Source: Pigmentiphaga sp. NML030171 (GTDB taxonomy: Bacteria; Pseudomonadota; Gammaproteobacteria; Burkholderiales; Burkholderiaceae_B). From it: a stretch of DNA of 64,000 nucleotides. The translations under genes and the position numbers were made by a program. Below, one piece after another: positions 38,449 to 48,186 of this stretch. The notes beneath the pieces are model-generated. The model saw nothing but the letters and a program-made list of their open reading frames with translations, was not told the DNA's origin and did not search any database. The DNA is taken from assembly GCF_002188635.1 (NCBI RefSeq), contig NZ_NINX01000021.1, positions 1-64,000 on the forward strand, read 5' to 3'. Every line of letters begins with the position of its first letter. The first letter of the stretch is position 1.

Positions 38449-39465
38449 CTAGGGCGGACTGGCGGCCGCATGAGCAAAGCTGGTTACAACGTTGGCGGCG
38501 GGAGCGGGTGCATGCTGGAAGAAATGCTCCCGGAAATAGTCCAGGGTGCGGCGCAGTCCTTCTTCCAGGGGCGTAGCCGGCTCCCATCCCAGCATGCGGC
38601 GGGCGAGATCGATGTCGGGGCAGCGCCTGACCGGATCGTCCTGGGGCAGCGGCCGCAGTTCGATGTCCGAAGCCGAGCCGGCCAGGCCGCGGATCGTGCG
38701 CGCGATATCGAGCACCGTGGTTTCGTGGGTGTTGCCCAGATTGACCGGCCCGTGGAAATCATCGGGGCTGTTCATCAGGCGCACCAGGCCGTCGATCAGG
38801 TCGTCCACGTAGCAGAATGACCGTGTCTGCCCGCCGTCGCCATAGACGGTCATGGGCTCGCCTGCAAGCGCCTGCATGATGAGATTGGATACCACGCGTC
38901 CATCGTCGGGCCGCATGCGGGGACCGTAGGTATTGAAGATGCGGGCGATCTTGACCTGCAGTCCATACTGGCGCTGGTAATCGGCGAACAGTGTCTCCGC
39001 GCATCGCTTGCCTTCGTCGTAGCAGGCGCGTATCCCGTTGGGGTTGACGTGGCCCCAATAGTCCTCGCGCTGGGGATGGCGGTCGGGGTCGCCGTACACC
39101 TCGCTGGTCGACGCCTGCAGGATGCGGGCGTTCAGCCTCCGGGCCAGGCCCAGCATGTTGATGGAGCCGTGCACGCAAGTCTTGGTGGTCTGCACGGGGT
39201 CGTGCTGGTAGTGCACCGGCGAGGCCGGGCAGGCGAGGTTGTAGATCTCGTCGGCCTCGATGTAGAGCGGGAAGGTGATGTCGTGGCGCAGCAGCTCGAA
39301 CGAGGGGTGGCCGATCAGGTGCGCGATGTTGGCCTTGGTGCCGGTATAGAAATTGTCGACGCACAGGACTTCGTGCCCGGCCTCGATCAGGCGGGTGCAC
39401 AGGTGCGATCCCAGGAAGCCGGCGCCTCCGGTGACGACGACGCGGCGTGGCAGGCGCGGGTTCAT
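38449..39465 (-). CDS. UDP-glucuronate decarboxylase (UDP-xylose synthase) family protein
   Basis: A 338-residue extended SDR. The NAD loop is [11 protein letters not shown] and the nucleotide-site region is [24 protein letters not shown]. The catalytic triad is seen in [10 protein letters not shown] and [30 protein letters not shown] and [15 protein letters not shown] are typical of UXS enzymes that turn UDP-glucuronate into UDP-xylose. The NPxGxR stretch is slightly off consensus ([14 protein letters not shown]), so a UDP-4-keto-pentose product is possible. A UDP-glucose dehydrogenase at 53249 would supply the substrate. Confidence 0.88.
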   Translation of the reverse strand: MNPRLPRRVVVTGGAGFLGSHLCTRLIEAGHEVLCVDNFYTGTKANIAHLIGHPSFELLRHDITFPLYIEADEIYNLACPASPVHYQHDPVQTTKTCVHGSINMLGLARRLNARILQASTSEVYGDPDRHPQREDYWGHVNPNGIRACYDEGKRCAETLFADYQRQYGLQVKIARIFNTYGPRMRPDDGRVVSNLIMQALAGEPMTVYGDGGQTRSFCYVDDLIDGLVRLMNSPDDFHGPVNLGNTHETTVLDIARTIRGLAGSASDIELRPLPQDDPVRRCPDIDLARRMLGWEPATPLEEGLRRTLDYFREHFFQHAPAPAANVVTSFAHAAASPP

Positions 39466-40463
39466 GATGACATCTCCTCGGGTTGGTCGACGTGCTCGGC
39501 GGCCGTGCGGGTCGCTTGTGCGAAGACGTCCATCCAGTCGCGCACGAAGCGGTCGATGCCGAAGCGCTGCAAGGCGCGCAGGCGCGCCTCCTGGCCCCAG
39601 GCGCGCGCCAGTTCGGGATCGGCCAGCAGCTCGTGCATGACATCGGCCAGGCAGTCCAGGCGCGTGTCCACGTAGCCGTTGACGCCGTTCTCGATCACCG
39701 TGCTCATCTCCGTGGTGGCCAGGCCGACGACGGGAACGCCGGCCATCATGGCTTCCACCACCGCCAGGCCCAGGCTGGTATAGCGTATGGGATTGAAGAA
39801 GAACCGATAGCGGGCCATGAGCGCCGGCAGCTCCAGGTTGGGCACTTCGCCCAGGCCGCCCAGCGACTGCGCATCCATGCCGGCCAGGTCCAGCGGAACG
39901 CGCGCACGCAGGGCATCGAAGACATCGGCCCCCAGGCGACGGCCGCGCCGTTTCAGGTGGTTCACGACGACGATCCCGCGCGGCGTCGTGCCCTGGTACT
40001 CGACGTCGGGCGGAAGCCGCACGCCATGCTCGACCACCCGCATGGGAGTGCAGCCGCTATCCCACATCAGGGCATTGAACGGCGTGACGTGCACCAGGGT
40101 TCCGCGCGGCTCCTGGAACCAGTGCACCGTGTTGGTCGGATGCAGCTGCGGCGGGTCGTGCTCCAGATAGATCTGGGGCAACTGGCGCTGCGCGGCCGAC
40201 AGCAGTTGCTCCCTGTCCTCCAGGTAGGCCTGCTTGGACTGGTAGAGCACGCAGTCGAAGCGCATGTCGCGCACCTTGTCCGCGGAAACCTCGTGGACGT
40301 TGCGGCCCCAGGGCAGTCCGGGGCCCAGCGGCGCGTAGCCGGGGCCGCCCTCGGGGCGGATGACGACATGGAATTCGTGCGGCACCTGTGTCAGGTAGTA
40401 AAGATAGTTGCCGTGTACGTGCCAGGTCAGGATGCGCAGTGGCCGCGCGAGGGTTTCAGGCAT
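39462..40463 (-). CDS. glycosyltransferase (GT4-like)
   Basis: A 333-residue GT-B protein. The N-terminal half is atypical ([42 protein letters not shown]). The C-terminal half shows the donor-site pattern [21 protein letters not shown] and [10 protein letters not shown], as in family 4. It overlaps UXS (4 bp) downstream and the GT9 gene (8 bp) upstream, so the genes are translationally coupled. Donor and acceptor are unknown, and a pentose donor from the neighbouring UXS is one possibility. Confidence 0.82.
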   Translation of the reverse strand: MPETLARPLRILTWHVHGNYLYYLTQVPHEFHVVIRPEGGPGYAPLGPGLPWGRNVHEVSADKVRDMRFDCVLYQSKQAYLEDREQLLSAAQRQLPQIYLEHDPPQLHPTNTVHWFQEPRGTLVHVTPFNALMWDSGCTPMRVVEHGVRLPPDVEYQGTTPRGIVVVNHLKRRGRRLGADVFDALRARVPLDLAGMDAQSLGGLGEVPNLELPALMARYRFFFNPIRYTSLGLAVVEAMMAGVPVVGLATTEMSTVIENGVNGYVDTRLDCLADVMHELLADPELARAWGQEARLRALQRFGIDRFVRDWMDVFAQATRTAAEHVDQPEEMSS

Positions 40464-41541
40464 GAGTGGGCTCCTTGCAAAGCATGCGTTCGGCCTGGAG
40501 GATCACGTCCGAGGCCTTGACTCCGAGCGCGCACGGGTGGCCGATCGGACAGTCGGGGAAGGCGCAGGGCCGGCAGGCGACGTGGTGCCAGAGCACCACG
40601 TGCCGCGAGCGGTCGGCCGGCGCCCAGCGATGTACGTCGCTGCCGCTGGCGATCACCACGCTGGGCGTGCGCATCGCCGCCGCCACATGGGAGACGCCGG
40701 TATCGTTGCAGACCAGCAGGCGGCTGCGTTCGAGCATCGCCGCCAGCGTGCCCAGGCCCGTGCGGCCGGTCAGGTCGCGCAGCGGCTCGCTGGCCAGCCG
40801 GGCCACCTGGCGCGTCAGGGGGCGTTCTTCGTCGGTTCCCGTCAACGCCACGTCGAAGCCTGTCCGGGCGATCGCGGAGGCCACGGCGGCATAGCGTTCG
40901 GCCGGCCAACGGCGCGACGACAGGCGGGCGCCGGGGTGGACGAGCACCGTGCGGCCCGGCCTGAGTCCTTCCTGCCCGGCCAGCATGGCGGCCGAATCGC
41001 GGTCTTCGTCCGTCAACGGGAACTCCAGCGTGGCGTCGGGGCAGGGAATGTCCAGGAACCGCATCAGCGCCAGATAGCGTTCGACTTCGGGCAGGTGGTC
41101 GGGCCAGGCCAGCCACCAGGCGTCGCGTTCGGAATCGCGCGCCTGTCCGGGCTGGAAGCCGGCGATGCGCGCCGCTCCCAGGCGGCGAACGATATCGTTG
41201 GTCAAGCGGCCGCTGCCGTGCAATTGCAGGGCGACGTCGAAGCGCTGCGCCCGGGCCCAGTCGAAGAAGGCAGGCAACGCCTCCTCGCGGAACGGCTGTT
41301 CCGGCATTCCTTCCATTCCCGGAAAGGGGGCCAGTTCATCGACATAGTTGGCGAAGCGTTGCTGGAACGCCTTTGCGCCGGCCAGGCCGATCAGGGTGAT
41401 GCGGGCCCGGGGAAAGCGCGCGCGCAAGGCCCGCAACGCCGGCACGGTGCACAGCATGTCGCCCAGTTGCAGCGCGCGGAACACGGCGATGCGGCCGGGT
41501 TCGGGCTGCCACAGCGGATGGGAGCCGGGTACGCGCGTCAT
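40456..41541 (-). CDS. glycosyltransferase family 9 (heptosyltransferase-like)
   Basis: A 361-residue GT9 protein. The opening IAVFRALQLGDMLCTVPALRAL matches ADP-heptose:LPS transferases. The donor loop is LVHPGARLSSRRWPAERYA, and CNDTGVSHVAAAM is the conserved DTG stretch near the C-terminus. Four Cys cluster at the end (CRPCAFPDCPIGHPC), as in some GT9 enzymes of mixed clusters. It overlaps both neighbours on the same strand. It is more likely an array-specific transferase than a core LPS heptosyltransferase. Confidence 0.88.
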   Translation of the reverse strand: MTRVPGSHPLWQPEPGRIAVFRALQLGDMLCTVPALRALRARFPRARITLIGLAGAKAFQQRFANYVDELAPFPGMEGMPEQPFREEALPAFFDWARAQRFDVALQLHGSGRLTNDIVRRLGAARIAGFQPGQARDSERDAWWLAWPDHLPEVERYLALMRFLDIPCPDATLEFPLTDEDRDSAAMLAGQEGLRPGRTVLVHPGARLSSRRWPAERYAAVASAIARTGFDVALTGTDEERPLTRQVARLASEPLRDLTGRTGLGTLAAMLERSRLLVCNDTGVSHVAAAMRTPSVVIASGSDVHRWAPADRSRHVVLWHHVACRPCAFPDCPIGHPCALGVKASDVILQAERMLCKEPTHA

Positions 41542-42527
41542 AGGAACCTCGCCTTGAAATGCCAGGCCCCGCGCAATCTCCAGAATAGCGAAAGCGGGGG
41601 AATGAGCACCGACGTGACCAGCATCTCGATCACGTGCGACGGCGCGAGCGACGCGCCGCGCAGCCGCGCGATGCAGAAATGCAGCGTCAGGGCCGACCAG
41701 ATCGCCAGTCCGCCCCACGCGAGCCAGGCGAGACCGGCCGCCGCGCCCGTGACGGTGGCCAGTGCGCCGGCGACGATGGCGAAGTAATTCCAGGGCGGCC
41801 GGCGGCGTATGCGGGAGCGGTAGAGCGACGGATGTTTCTTGTAGAGAAGGGCATCGAAGAACACCTTGCGCTGCTGGCCCACGCTGATGCCGATGGGAGC
41901 GGGCCTGACGGGATGCAGGACGATGGCGTCCTCGGCCCTGGCGATGCGATGCCCGCGCGCCAGCAACATGAATTGCAGGTCGGAGTCCTCCCGCCAGGCC
42001 AGCGTGAACCGTTCGTCGAAGCCGCCGACGGCGACGAGCGCGCGCTTGCGCACCAGGCAGTTGGCCGTGGCGAATTCCGCCCGTTCCAGTCCTCCCGTAT
42101 CTCGTTCGTGATCGCGCGGCCTGTCCGGCAGCGGTACGCGTATCCGGCCCACCACGGCATCGACCCCGTCCGTCATCGCATCCAGGCCATGGCGCAGCCA
42201 GGACGGGGTGGGAATCGTGTCGTCGTCGGTGAAGGCCACGACCGCCGCACGCGCCTGTTCCCAACCCCGGTTGCGCGCGCCCGACGGCCCCTGCGTGCCT
42301 TCCGCCTCGAGATAGCGCACGGTCAGTCCACGTGGGGCGTGTTCCCGCGCGAGCGTCTCCACCACGCGCCGGGTGTGGCGATCGGGCCCATCGTCGACCA
42401 CCAGTATCTCGAAGCGGCGGGGATCGATGTCCTGCCACGTCAGCGCCCGCAGGCAGCGTTGCAGCATGTCGGGCCGGCGATACGTCGGCACGACCACCGA
42501 CACCAACAAGTCCGAAATGCCGTTCAT
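41538..42527 (-). CDS. glycosyltransferase family 2 with C-terminal membrane segments
   Basis: A 329-residue GT-A protein. VSVVVPTYRRPDMLQRCLRAL opens the nucleotide-binding domain. The metal-binding DXD-type motif is TDDDT, and WREDSDLQFMLLARGH carries the catalytic-base ED region. About residues 240-315 contain two or three hydrophobic segments, so it is anchored to the inner membrane. The start and stop overlap neighbours by 4 bp (ATGA) on both sides. Confidence 0.88.
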   Translation of the reverse strand: MNGISDLLVSVVVPTYRRPDMLQRCLRALTWQDIDPRRFEILVVDDGPDRHTRRVVETLAREHAPRGLTVRYLEAEGTQGPSGARNRGWEQARAAVVAFTDDDTIPTPSWLRHGLDAMTDGVDAVVGRIRVPLPDRPRDHERDTGGLERAEFATANCLVRKRALVAVGGFDERFTLAWREDSDLQFMLLARGHRIARAEDAIVLHPVRPAPIGISVGQQRKVFFDALLYKKHPSLYRSRIRRRPPWNYFAIVAGALATVTGAAAGLAWLAWGGLAIWSALTLHFCIARLRGASLAPSHVIEMLVTSVLIPPLSLFWRLRGAWHFKARFL

Positions 42528-44263
42528 GCCGCTTTCTCCAGCAGGAAGGAGCCGATGGCCAGGGCATCGAGCGGGGAAGTCCAGAAGCATTCGATCGCAT
42601 CGCGCGGCGAGCACACGACCGGTTCCCCGCGGGTATTGAAGGAGGTGTTCACCAGCACGGGCACCCCCGTGCGCCGCTCGAACGCCGCGATCAGGTCGTA
42701 GTACGCGGGATGCTGTTCGCGCCGCACCGTCTGCACCCGGGCGGTTCCGTCGGTGTGGCGCACGGCCGGGATGCGGTCGGCCTTGTCCGCCAGCAGGTCG
42801 AAGACGAACAGCATGAAGGGCGCGACGATGGGGCCCGGGCGGGACGTGGCGAACCATTCTCGCGCGCGTTCTTCCATGACGACCGGCGCCACCGGGCGGA
42901 AATCCTCGCGGTCCTTGATCTCGTTGAGCCGGGATTGCATGTCCGGGGAGATGGGCGAGGCCAGGATGGACCGGGCGCCCAGGGCCCGGGGACCGAATTC
43001 CATGCGGCCCTGGAACCACCCTATGATCTTGTCCTGGGCCAGCAGCTCCGCGGTGGCCTCGGCGATGTCCGCCGGCTTGCGGTAGGGCAGCTTCGAGCGT
43101 TGCAGGAACGCCTCGATCTCGTCATCGTCGAACGCCGGCCCGAGGAAGGCATGATCCATGGTCCAGCTGCGGCCTTGTCCCGGGCGCTGCTGGCTGTCCA
43201 CCCATAGCGCGGCGCCCAGGGACGTGCCGGAATCACCCGCGGCGGGTTGCACCCAGACCTCGCGAAAGGGACCGCGTTCGCGCAGGCGCGCGTTCATGAC
43301 GCAGTTCAGCGCCACGCCGCCGGCCATGCAGAGATTGGGCGAGCCCGTCTCGCGATGCAGCCACCGTGCCATGCGCTCGACCGTCTGTTCCAGCGCGAAC
43401 TGCAGCGACCGGGCCAGATCGTAGTGGTGCTGCTCCAGGGGGCCGCCGCGCAGTCGCGCCGGACCGAAGCGCTGCGCCAGCGACAGCGGCGATACCGTAT
43501 AGCCGCCATCGTCGCCCACGCGCATGACCTCCTCGAAGAAATCCGCATGGCGCGGTTGGCCGAAGGAAGCCAGCGCCATCACCTTGTATTCGTCGGAAGA
43601 ATGCAGGAATCCGAGATGGCGGGTGACTTCCTCGTAGAGCAGGCCCAGCGAGTGGGGAAGATCGATCTGCTTGATCCGGCGGTAGCTGCCGTCGACGTAG
43701 TGCCCGTAGCTGGTGGTTGCGCGCTCGCCCCGGCCGTCCATCGTCAGGACCGCGGTATCGTCGAAGGGAGCGGCCAGGAAGGCGCTGGCCTCGTGCGCCA
43801 GGTGGTGCTCGACGAAGTGCCAGCGGCGCTGGATGTCGCCGGACGTGGCTCCGCGAAAGCGTTCCTGCAGGTGATGCGGGGCGCCGTCGGCCAGTTGCCG
43901 CGGCGCGTTGACCACGTAGGACAGGAACAGGGGGTCCCAAGGAGAACTCGTGGCCGTGGGGCTGCCGCTGCGCGAGGGCTCCAGCGGCAGGGTGATGTGG
44001 CCGTCCGCGGCCTGCTCCTGCAGCAGCAGGGACGGGTCGTACGAGTAGGCGAAGTGGTCGACCTGGTGGATGTCGATGCCCGCCTGCGCCAGGCAGTAGT
44101 CGATGGCGTGGAAGGGCAGTTGCCATGTCGTGAACGGCAGCGGGCGCTTGCCATGCTTGACGCGGGAGAACCGCTCCTCTTCCGCCGCCGCCAGCACCAC
44201 GCCGTCGCGGACCAGCGTGGCGGAACAGTCGTGGTAGACCGCGTTGATTCCCAGTGTGTACAT
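42524..44263 (-). CDS. carbamoyltransferase (NodU/CmcH/TobZ family)
   Basis: A 579-residue O-carbamoyltransferase. The N-terminal Kae1-like domain has GINAVYHDCSATLVRDG, EEERFSRVKHGKRPLP and the metal-site stretch VEHHLAHEASAF, followed by TMDGRGE and CMAGGVALNCVMN. The C-terminal YrdC-like domain has GRMEFGPRALGARSIL and LVNTSFNTRGEP. It transfers a carbamoyl group from carbamoyl phosphate, via carbamoyl-AMP, onto a hydroxyl of a sugar. Here that is presumably a residue of the glycan made by the neighbouring transferases. Confidence 0.94.
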   Translation of the reverse strand: MYTLGINAVYHDCSATLVRDGVVLAAAEEERFSRVKHGKRPLPFTTWQLPFHAIDYCLAQAGIDIHQVDHFAYSYDPSLLLQEQAADGHITLPLEPSRSGSPTATSSPWDPLFLSYVVNAPRQLADGAPHHLQERFRGATSGDIQRRWHFVEHHLAHEASAFLAAPFDDTAVLTMDGRGERATTSYGHYVDGSYRRIKQIDLPHSLGLLYEEVTRHLGFLHSSDEYKVMALASFGQPRHADFFEEVMRVGDDGGYTVSPLSLAQRFGPARLRGGPLEQHHYDLARSLQFALEQTVERMARWLHRETGSPNLCMAGGVALNCVMNARLRERGPFREVWVQPAAGDSGTSLGAALWVDSQQRPGQGRSWTMDHAFLGPAFDDDEIEAFLQRSKLPYRKPADIAEATAELLAQDKIIGWFQGRMEFGPRALGARSILASPISPDMQSRLNEIKDREDFRPVAPVVMEERAREWFATSRPGPIVAPFMLFVFDLLADKADRIPAVRHTDGTARVQTVRREQHPAYYDLIAAFERRTGVPVLVNTSFNTRGEPVVCSPRDAIECFWTSPLDALAIGSFLLEKAA

Positions 44264-44285
44264 GGACGGACTCCTTGAAAGGTGT

Positions 44286-45431
44286 TCAGGCGGCCTGTGT
44301 GGCGGCGGGGGAGTGACGCCGCCACGCCAGCAGTTCGTGCGCTGCCTGGACGACGGCCGCGGGGTCGACGCCCGTCAGGCAGGCGTGATGGCCTTCCGGG
44401 CAGACGCTGCGGTAGCAGTACTTGCACGGCACGTCGCGATTCAGCAGCCGATGCTCGACCCCCCAGGGCGCGTGCTGGGGATTGGTCAGCGCATACAGGT
44501 CGGCCACCGGCGTGCCGACGGCCGCGGCCAGGTGCACGGGTCCGCTGTTGTTCGATACCAGTACCGCCGCGTCGGCCAATAGCGCGCCCAGTTCCCCCAG
44601 GCCCAGCTCGCCCGACATGTCGGTCGCGCGTCCGCCCGCCAGGACGTTGACGTGCCCGGCCAGCGGCCGTTCGCCGGCATCCCCGGTCAAGACGACGGGA
44701 GCGGCGGCGGACAATTCGCGGACGACCTGCGCGAACAACTCGGGCGGATAGCGCCGCGAGGGCGCGCTGGCGCCCGGATGGACCACGATGCACGAGGCCA
44801 CGTCGGCGATGCCGCGCGCGGCAAGCTTTCCCCGCATGGTCTCGCGGTCGGCCGGCCGCACGGCGAACTCCAGTCCTTCGGCGGCCGGGCGCACGCCGAT
44901 CGATGCCACCAGATCGAGTTGCCGGCGGGTTTCATGGCGCCCGCCGTCCATGGGGGCGTCGTCCTTGACCCACTGCGTGACCAGCCGGTAGGGGTTCTCG
45001 CGCGCGTGGGCCAGGATGCGAGGGATGCCGGCCAGCCTGCACATCAGGGCCGCGGGCAGCGCGCTCTGGCTATAGACCGTGAAGATCACCGCCGCATCGA
45101 AGTTCCCGGCGCGCAATCGTTCGATCATCGCCAGGTCGGGGGCGGGGTTGGCGGTGCGCAGGTTCTTCACCCAGGGCGCGTCGTAGGCGATCGCCGCATC
45201 CACGCTGGGCAGGTAGGGGGCCAGGCGCGCGCCCGCCGGCGAGCACAGCAGCGTGATGCGCCGGCCGGCCGTGGCGCCCTTCAGGGCACGTACCGCCGGT
45301 GTGGTCATCAGCACGTCGCCCAGGTTGTCCAGCCGGACACACAGGACGTTCGCCGCCCGGTCCCAGTCCGCGCGGGCCGTGTCCTCGTCCAGGCGCTGCG
45401 CGACGTCGTCGCCATGAATGGCCGCGTTCAT
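44286..45431 (-). CDS. glycosyltransferase family 9 (heptosyltransferase-like)
   Basis: A 381-residue second GT9 enzyme. VLCVRLDNLGDVLMTTPAVRAL, VVHPGASAPSRRYPPELFA and VSNNSGPVHLAAAVGTP are the family landmarks. Cys residues near the end (CKYCYRSVCPEGHHAC) resemble those of the GT9 at 40456. The ATG at 45431 has GGGAGGTG upstream. It lies 22 bp before the carbamoyltransferase gene and overlaps the HAD phosphatase stop by 4 bp. Confidence 0.9.
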   Translation of the reverse strand: MNAAIHGDDVAQRLDEDTARADWDRAANVLCVRLDNLGDVLMTTPAVRALKGATAGRRITLLCSPAGARLAPYLPSVDAAIAYDAPWVKNLRTANPAPDLAMIERLRAGNFDAAVIFTVYSQSALPAALMCRLAGIPRILAHARENPYRLVTQWVKDDAPMDGGRHETRRQLDLVASIGVRPAAEGLEFAVRPADRETMRGKLAARGIADVASCIVVHPGASAPSRRYPPELFAQVVRELSAAAPVVLTGDAGERPLAGHVNVLAGGRATDMSGELGLGELGALLADAAVLVSNNSGPVHLAAAVGTPVADLYALTNPQHAPWGVEHRLLNRDVPCKYCYRSVCPEGHHACLTGVDPAAVVQAAHELLAWRRHSPAATQAA

Positions 45432-46009
45432 GCCACCTCCCTGGCGCGCAGCGCCACCGCCACGATGGCCGCGGCCTGTTCGAATCCGTCCACGATGTAG
45501 TCGGGCTCGCGGAACGGGCCGCGCACCCATTCGGTCTCGTGGCCGTTGTTCAGCAGCACGGTGCGGCAGCCGGCGCGCCGGCCGGCCTCCACGTCGTCCA
45601 GGATGTCGCCGATGAACCAGGAGCGTTCCAGGTCCAGGTCCAGGTCGCGCGCGGCCTGGCGCAGCAGTCCGGGCTGGGGCTTGCGGCAGGTGCAGGGCAG
45701 GGCGTAGGGGCGGCGCACCCCGCGTGCCAGGTGGGGGCAGTAATAGAATCCGTGCAGCCTCGCATGGGCGTTCTCGAACATGCGGGCGAGCTGGAGATGC
45801 ACGCCGATCAGCGCCTCTTCCTCGAACAGTCCCAGCGCGACGCCCGGCTGGTTGGTGATGACGACCATCGGGGCGCCCGTGCTTCCCAGGCGGCGCAGCC
45901 CCGCTTCCACGCCTTCATCCAGCCGCATCCGCGCGGGATCGACGTTGTAGGCGTCGTTCACCAGCAGCGTGCCGTCCTTGTCCAGGAATACCGCCGGTTT
46001 CAAGGCCAT
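45428..46009 (-). CDS. HAD-IIIA phosphatase, GmhB-like
   Basis: A 193-residue HAD enzyme. The nucleophile motif is VFLDKDGTLLVND, motif II is VVITNQPGVALG, and motif IV is FIGDILDDVEAG. A CPH...CTCRKP stretch matches the zinc loop of GmhB, which dephosphorylates heptose-1,7-bisphosphate. With two GT9 genes beside it, a sugar-1,7-bisphosphate substrate is reasonable. No gmhA or hldE homologue is visible in the window. It overlaps the SDR upstream by 10 bp and the GT9 downstream by 4 bp. Confidence 0.9.
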   Translation of the reverse strand: MALKPAVFLDKDGTLLVNDAYNVDPARMRLDEGVEAGLRRLGSTGAPMVVITNQPGVALGLFEEEALIGVHLQLARMFENAHARLHGFYYCPHLARGVRRPYALPCTCRKPQPGLLRQAARDLDLDLERSWFIGDILDDVEAGRRAGCRTVLLNNGHETEWVRGPFREPDYIVDGFEQAAAIVAVALRAREVA

Positions 46010-46731
46010 GACGTTTCTCGCATCGGCAGTACCATCACCTCCGGTATGACGGTTTCATCGGGTTGCAGCAGGACGAAGCGCACGGTGCGCGCCACGTTGG
46101 CCGGATCCTGGAGCGTGCCCGCGTCGATGTCGGGAAAGCGGTCCAGCAGGAAAGGCGTGCGCATGCCGCCGGCGACCACCGCCGAGACCTTGATGCCCTG
46201 GGGGCGAAGCTCGGCGTGCAGCGCATGCGACAGGCCCAGCAGGCCCCATTTGGTGGCGTGGTACACGGCGGCGTTGGGCCAGGCGCGCTTGGACGCCGTC
46301 GAGGCGATATTGACGATATGGCCATGCCCGCGTTCCTTCATGTGGGCGCACGCGTGCCGGGACACCAGGAAGGGGCCGGTCAGGTTGGTGCGCAGGATGC
46401 GCTCCCAGTCCGCCAATCCCAGCTCGTCTATGGGGACGGTCAGGTCGATCGCGGCATTGTTGACCACGGCATCCAGGTGGCCGAAGCGCGAAATCGCGCG
46501 ATCGATGGCCGCCCGCACGTCGCTTTCGTTGCCCACGTCGAAACCGATCGCGTCGGTGTGCGCGCCGATGCGCCGGGCCATCGCATGGGCCTTGCCCTCG
46601 TCGATGTCGCCGATCAGCACATGGGCTCCGTCGGCGGCGAGTTCCTGGCATATCGCCGCGCCCAGCCCCTGGCCGCCGCCTGTCACCAGTACCGTCCTGC
46701 CCGCCATGTTCGTAGGTGTCCGGGATGTCAT
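46000..46731 (-). CDS. short-chain dehydrogenase/reductase
   Basis: A 243-residue classical SDR with TGGGQGLG as the cofactor loop, VVNNAAI, NIASTAS with the catalytic Ser, and YHATKWG with Tyr and Lys. The C-terminal part HALHAELRPQGIKVSAVVAGGMRTP differs from the FabG-type SDR at 27955. It presumably oxidises or reduces a sugar or a lipid carrier group in the glycan pathway. It lies 16 bp downstream of the GT4 gene and overlaps the HAD gene. Confidence 0.87.
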   Translation of the reverse strand: MTSRTPTNMAGRTVLVTGGGQGLGAAICQELAADGAHVLIGDIDEGKAHAMARRIGAHTDAIGFDVGNESDVRAAIDRAISRFGHLDAVVNNAAIDLTVPIDELGLADWERILRTNLTGPFLVSRHACAHMKERGHGHIVNIASTASKRAWPNAAVYHATKWGLLGLSHALHAELRPQGIKVSAVVAGGMRTPFLLDRFPDIDAGTLQDPANVARTVRFVLLQPDETVIPEVMVLPMRETSWP

Positions 46732-46747
46732 GCATTTCTCCTTGAAG

Positions 46748-48040
46748 TCATTTGGCGGCCAGCGCGGGCTCGGCCATGGGTTCCCGCCGCATGCGGCGGG
46801 ACGCGGTCGGCGCCTGGGTCAGGCCGGCGTAGGCGCGCAGCATGTCGCGGGCAACGAAGGTCCAGGTGAACATCTTCTGTGCGCGCCGCAGGCCATTGCG
46901 CCCCAATCGCCTGGCGGTCTGTTCGTGCCGCGCCAGAAAGGCCAGGCGTTCGGCCAGCGCCTCGGGGTCGCGGGGCGGGACGAGATAGCCGGTCTTGCCA
47001 TCGATGACGGTCGACCGTATGCCGCCCACCGCGGCGCCCACCACCGGCCGCGCGCAGGCCATGGCCTCGACCGGCGTGATGCCGAAGGGCTCGTACCAGG
47101 GCGTGGTGACGAACACGTCGCAGGCTCCGTAGAACATCGACAGGCGGTCGCGGTCGCACCTTCCGCAGAAGTGCACCGCCTCGCTCACGCCTTCCTCGTC
47201 CGCGATGCCGCGTAGCCGTCCCAGTTCGGGCGTGGCCAGGTCGTCGGGCCGCACCGCGTCGCCTCCCACCACGCGCAGGACGGCGTCCACGCCATGGCGG
47301 CGGCGCAGGATGGCAAGTGCGCGGATGACGTTGTCCACGCCCTTGCGCGGCACCATGCGGCCGAGCTGGAGCAGCGTGAACCGTCCCGGCTCCCATCCCA
47401 GGGCCATGCGCGCGGCGGTCCGGTCCATGGGGGCGAGCTCGGTGGCGTCGAAGCCGCAGGGAATGATGTCTATCTTCGCCGGGTCGGCGGCATAGTGCTC
47501 GACCAGGTCTTCCAGGTCCTGCGGGCATTCGGCGATCAGCTTCTCGGCCCGGCGCACGAGCTCGAGCTCGATGGCATAGCGTTCCGCGGGAAACTGGTCG
47601 GCACTGCCCTGATGCTTGCGGCGCACGCGGTCCAGCGCATGGAAGGTCATGACCAGCGGCACGCCGAATTCCCGCGTGACCGGCAGGGCCGCCAGCCCGG
47701 ACATGAAGAAATTGGCGTGGACGACGTCGTAGATTGGCCAGTTGTTGCGGAAGTAGTGAAGCAGGAACTCCGAGAAGTGCCCCATGTATGGCAGCAGCGC
47801 TTCCTTGGGGATCGGGCGCGCCGGTCCGGCGGGAACATGGATGACCCGCACGCCGGGCTGCCAGGCCAGCGTGCGGGGGAGCGAGGGATCGTCCTGGCGG
47901 GTGAATACGTCGACCCGGTTGCCCTGGGCCGCGAGTTCGCGCGCCAGGTGGGCGACATAGATGTTCTGGCCGCCGCTGTCCACGCTGCCGGGAGGAGCCA
48001 GCGGGGAAGCATGTTCACTGACGAGGGCGATGGTGCGCAT
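46748..48040 (-). CDS. glycosyltransferase family 4, sucrose-phosphate-synthase-like
   Basis: A 430-residue GT-B enzyme. The N-terminus IALVSEHASPLAPPGSVDSGGQNIYV and HARELA-type region resemble sucrose-phosphate synthases and MshA-like transferases, where the SGGQ loop contacts the donor phosphate. The donor domain has LLQLGRMVPRKGVDNVIRAL, VFVTTPWYEPFGITPVEAMAC (the EX7E motif) and GGIRSTVIDGKTGYLVPP. The ATG at 48040 has AAAGGGA upstream. It could make the first sugar transfer or a soluble glycoside. A 146-bp gap precedes it, so it may have its own promoter. Confidence 0.9.
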   Translation of the reverse strand: MRTIALVSEHASPLAPPGSVDSGGQNIYVAHLARELAAQGNRVDVFTRQDDPSLPRTLAWQPGVRVIHVPAGPARPIPKEALLPYMGHFSEFLLHYFRNNWPIYDVVHANFFMSGLAALPVTREFGVPLVMTFHALDRVRRKHQGSADQFPAERYAIELELVRRAEKLIAECPQDLEDLVEHYAADPAKIDIIPCGFDATELAPMDRTAARMALGWEPGRFTLLQLGRMVPRKGVDNVIRALAILRRRHGVDAVLRVVGGDAVRPDDLATPELGRLRGIADEEGVSEAVHFCGRCDRDRLSMFYGACDVFVTTPWYEPFGITPVEAMACARPVVGAAVGGIRSTVIDGKTGYLVPPRDPEALAERLAFLARHEQTARRLGRNGLRRAQKMFTWTFVARDMLRAYAGLTQAPTASRRMRREPMAEPALAAK

Positions 48041-48186
48041 GGTGATGTCCCTTTCGTTGATCAGCACAACTACAGGGGCAGCCATGGCATCTTCCGTTCC
48101 CGGCCCGAGAAGCGGCTCCAGTGCCCATGGGGCTCCCGGCTTCACCAGTAAGGTCTACACAAGCGTGAACTTCTTGCCGGGTTTGC